DNA from: Rhizobium sp. BK399 | GTDB taxonomy: Bacteria > Pseudomonadota > Alphaproteobacteria > Rhizobiales > Rhizobiaceae | DNA length: 64,000 nt | Direction: 5' to 3' | NCBI RefSeq assembly: GCF_014194695.1 | Contig: NZ_JACIAH010000012.1 | Span: 62,001 to 126,000, forward strand | In this document: positions 63,235 through 64,000 of the stretch, piece by piece | Position numbering within the stretch: position 1 is the stretch's first letter | Layout: the number at the start of each line of letters is the position of its first letter | Notes under the pieces: generated by a model | The model's input: only the letters and a program-made list of their open reading frames with translations | Told to the model about the DNA's origin: nothing | The model's database searches: none | Position numbers and translations under genes: made by a program

Positions 63235-63938
63235 GGTTCCTCCCATTCAAAAGCCTCCACCAGAATGGACCCGCACCGAGTATCCATGCAAGCTGTCTTT
63301 TGAGAGGATCGCCTACGTCCAGAGGTTTAAGGAAGGATTGATCCTCTCACAATGCTTCGCCAGGCCTACTAAAGCTCCCCTTGCCATGGAAGGCAGGTTT
63401 TGTCTGCCGACGCGGATCGCTCTGCGGCAACGACTAGCCCGAAGCTTTGCCCCGCCAAGAATCACGGTCTGACGGTGTTCGCTGGCAGGGTTCATAGTGA
63501 ATGAGTAAACAAGTCATGTTCGGGAGCCTCAGATCGGCTGCCCGGCCATCTCCCGAACAGCGCACGAAGCCGAAATCACGCGGGGTAACTTTTCCTTTCT
63601 CGTCATTGTTCAATCCTCCTCAACGCGAATATCTCAGAGCCCCTTCAGTTGCCACCCGCCGCAAGAGACAGTCCGGCGGGATCATCGCCGACCCATGTAC
63701 GATATCGTACGGGTGTTCCTGGTTGACCTCCGGTACTGCAGAGCTAGGATCAGAAAGAAGGCGACGCAGACCGCCGGAGTCATATTAAACTTATCTACGC
63801 CTTTAAAAAATGTCCGGCGCGGCACCGCACGTGCGGCTCGCGCTCCAAACTTGAAACTTTCGGTATCCTGAGCGGTTCTAGGGAAATCTAGCAAAGCAAT
63901 CTGCCGCGCGTAGCCGGCACGTTCAACCGGAGTAACGA
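63235..63938. other. Intergenic region without recognised gene
   Basis: About 700 bases. A palindrome TACGATATCGTA lies near 63697-63708. Open frames on both strands lack family similarity and ribosome binding sites. Confidence 0.3.
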
Positions 63939-64000
63939 ATGTCCCTCTCGAATGCCCAAGCCCTCAATCCAAATGAACTGAAGCTTGTCACCAAGGTGGT
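63939..64000 (+). CDS. N-terminal start of a gene cut by the window end
   Basis: ATG 63939 opens MSLSNAQALNPNELKLVTKV, running off the window. GGAG lies six bases upstream. The ELKLVTKV helix start resembles the helical domain in front of the receiver at 19057, but 20 residues are too few to assign a family. Confidence 0.45.
   Translation, partial: MSLSNAQALNPNELKLVTKV

Noticed and set aside
1-64000. CRISPR array, tRNA or rRNA genes
   Set aside because: No regularly spaced repeats and no clover-leaf or T-arm GGTTCGA-type patterns were seen on either strand.

Overview
The window looks like an alphaproteobacterial chromosome or chromid from the Rhizobiaceae (Rhizobium, Ensifer or Neorhizobium relatives). 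The evidence is the GC-rich coding, two SyrB-like genes, many HWE/HisKA_2 histidine kinases with stand-alone receivers, class III cyclase-TPR coding, DUF6494/DUF6894/DUF982 proteins, and repeated EcfG/RpoE2-type promoters (GGAAC-N16/17-nGTT). No tRNA, rRNA, CRISPR array, intact insertion sequence or replication origin was seen.

Layout. 0-2.6 kb: the 3' end of a urea-type ABC ATPase gene, a nucleoside deaminase and an NCS2 nucleobase permease (purine/N salvage). 3-5.4 kb: two SyrB-like proteins and small genes. 5.5-10.2 kb: a DddP-like M24 enzyme, a ferredoxin reductase and a GbcA-like Rieske oxygenase, divergent from a LysR regulator; this is probably catabolism of a methylated onium compound. 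11-13.2 kb: DUF6494 and a DUF2182-DUF1326 pair. 13.5-19 kb: the glyoxylate-to-glycerate operon gcl-hyi-glxR-glycerate kinase, followed by a shrunken glycerate-kinase-like ORF. 20.3-21 kb: a structured leader or terminator, a DUF1127-like frame and a four-hairpin small RNA with CCTCCTCCC in every loop, resembling the cuckoo/CcsR RNAs. 21-32 kb: small stress genes, a CsgH-like protein, a frameshifted adenylate cyclase, two histidine kinases, a MarR regulator and several gene relics. 32-36.6 kb: a DUF2934-receiver fusion, catalase katE and a DUF892 ferritin-like gene. 37.6-47.5 kb: an L,D-transpeptidase, a large hybrid kinase, a broken YsnF-like gene, an iron-permease-family gene and an HWE kinase-receiver pair. 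48.9-57.9 kb: a tightly overlapping respiratory operon (FdhF/YdeP-type molybdoenzyme, cytochromes c, caa3-type oxidase subunits, CtaG) converging on a diheme cytochrome c gene. 58-64 kb: a UdgX-type uracil-DNA glycosylase, a small exported protein, a receiver-HWE kinase-receiver operon, and fragments of SDR and lactate-dehydrogenase-family genes.

How the parts fit. Catalase, ferritin-like, YsnF-like and DUF2934-receiver genes, stand-alone kinases and receivers, and several tiny proteins lie near EcfG-type promoters, so much of the window reads as a general-stress-response island. The molybdoenzyme-caa3 operon appears to be a self-contained electron-transfer chain whose subunit I lacks the usual D- and K-channel residues. 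Single-base frameshifts recur in small accessory genes while the long metabolic operons are intact. That suggests either ongoing decay or local assembly error; it can be tested by checking raw reads and close relatives.
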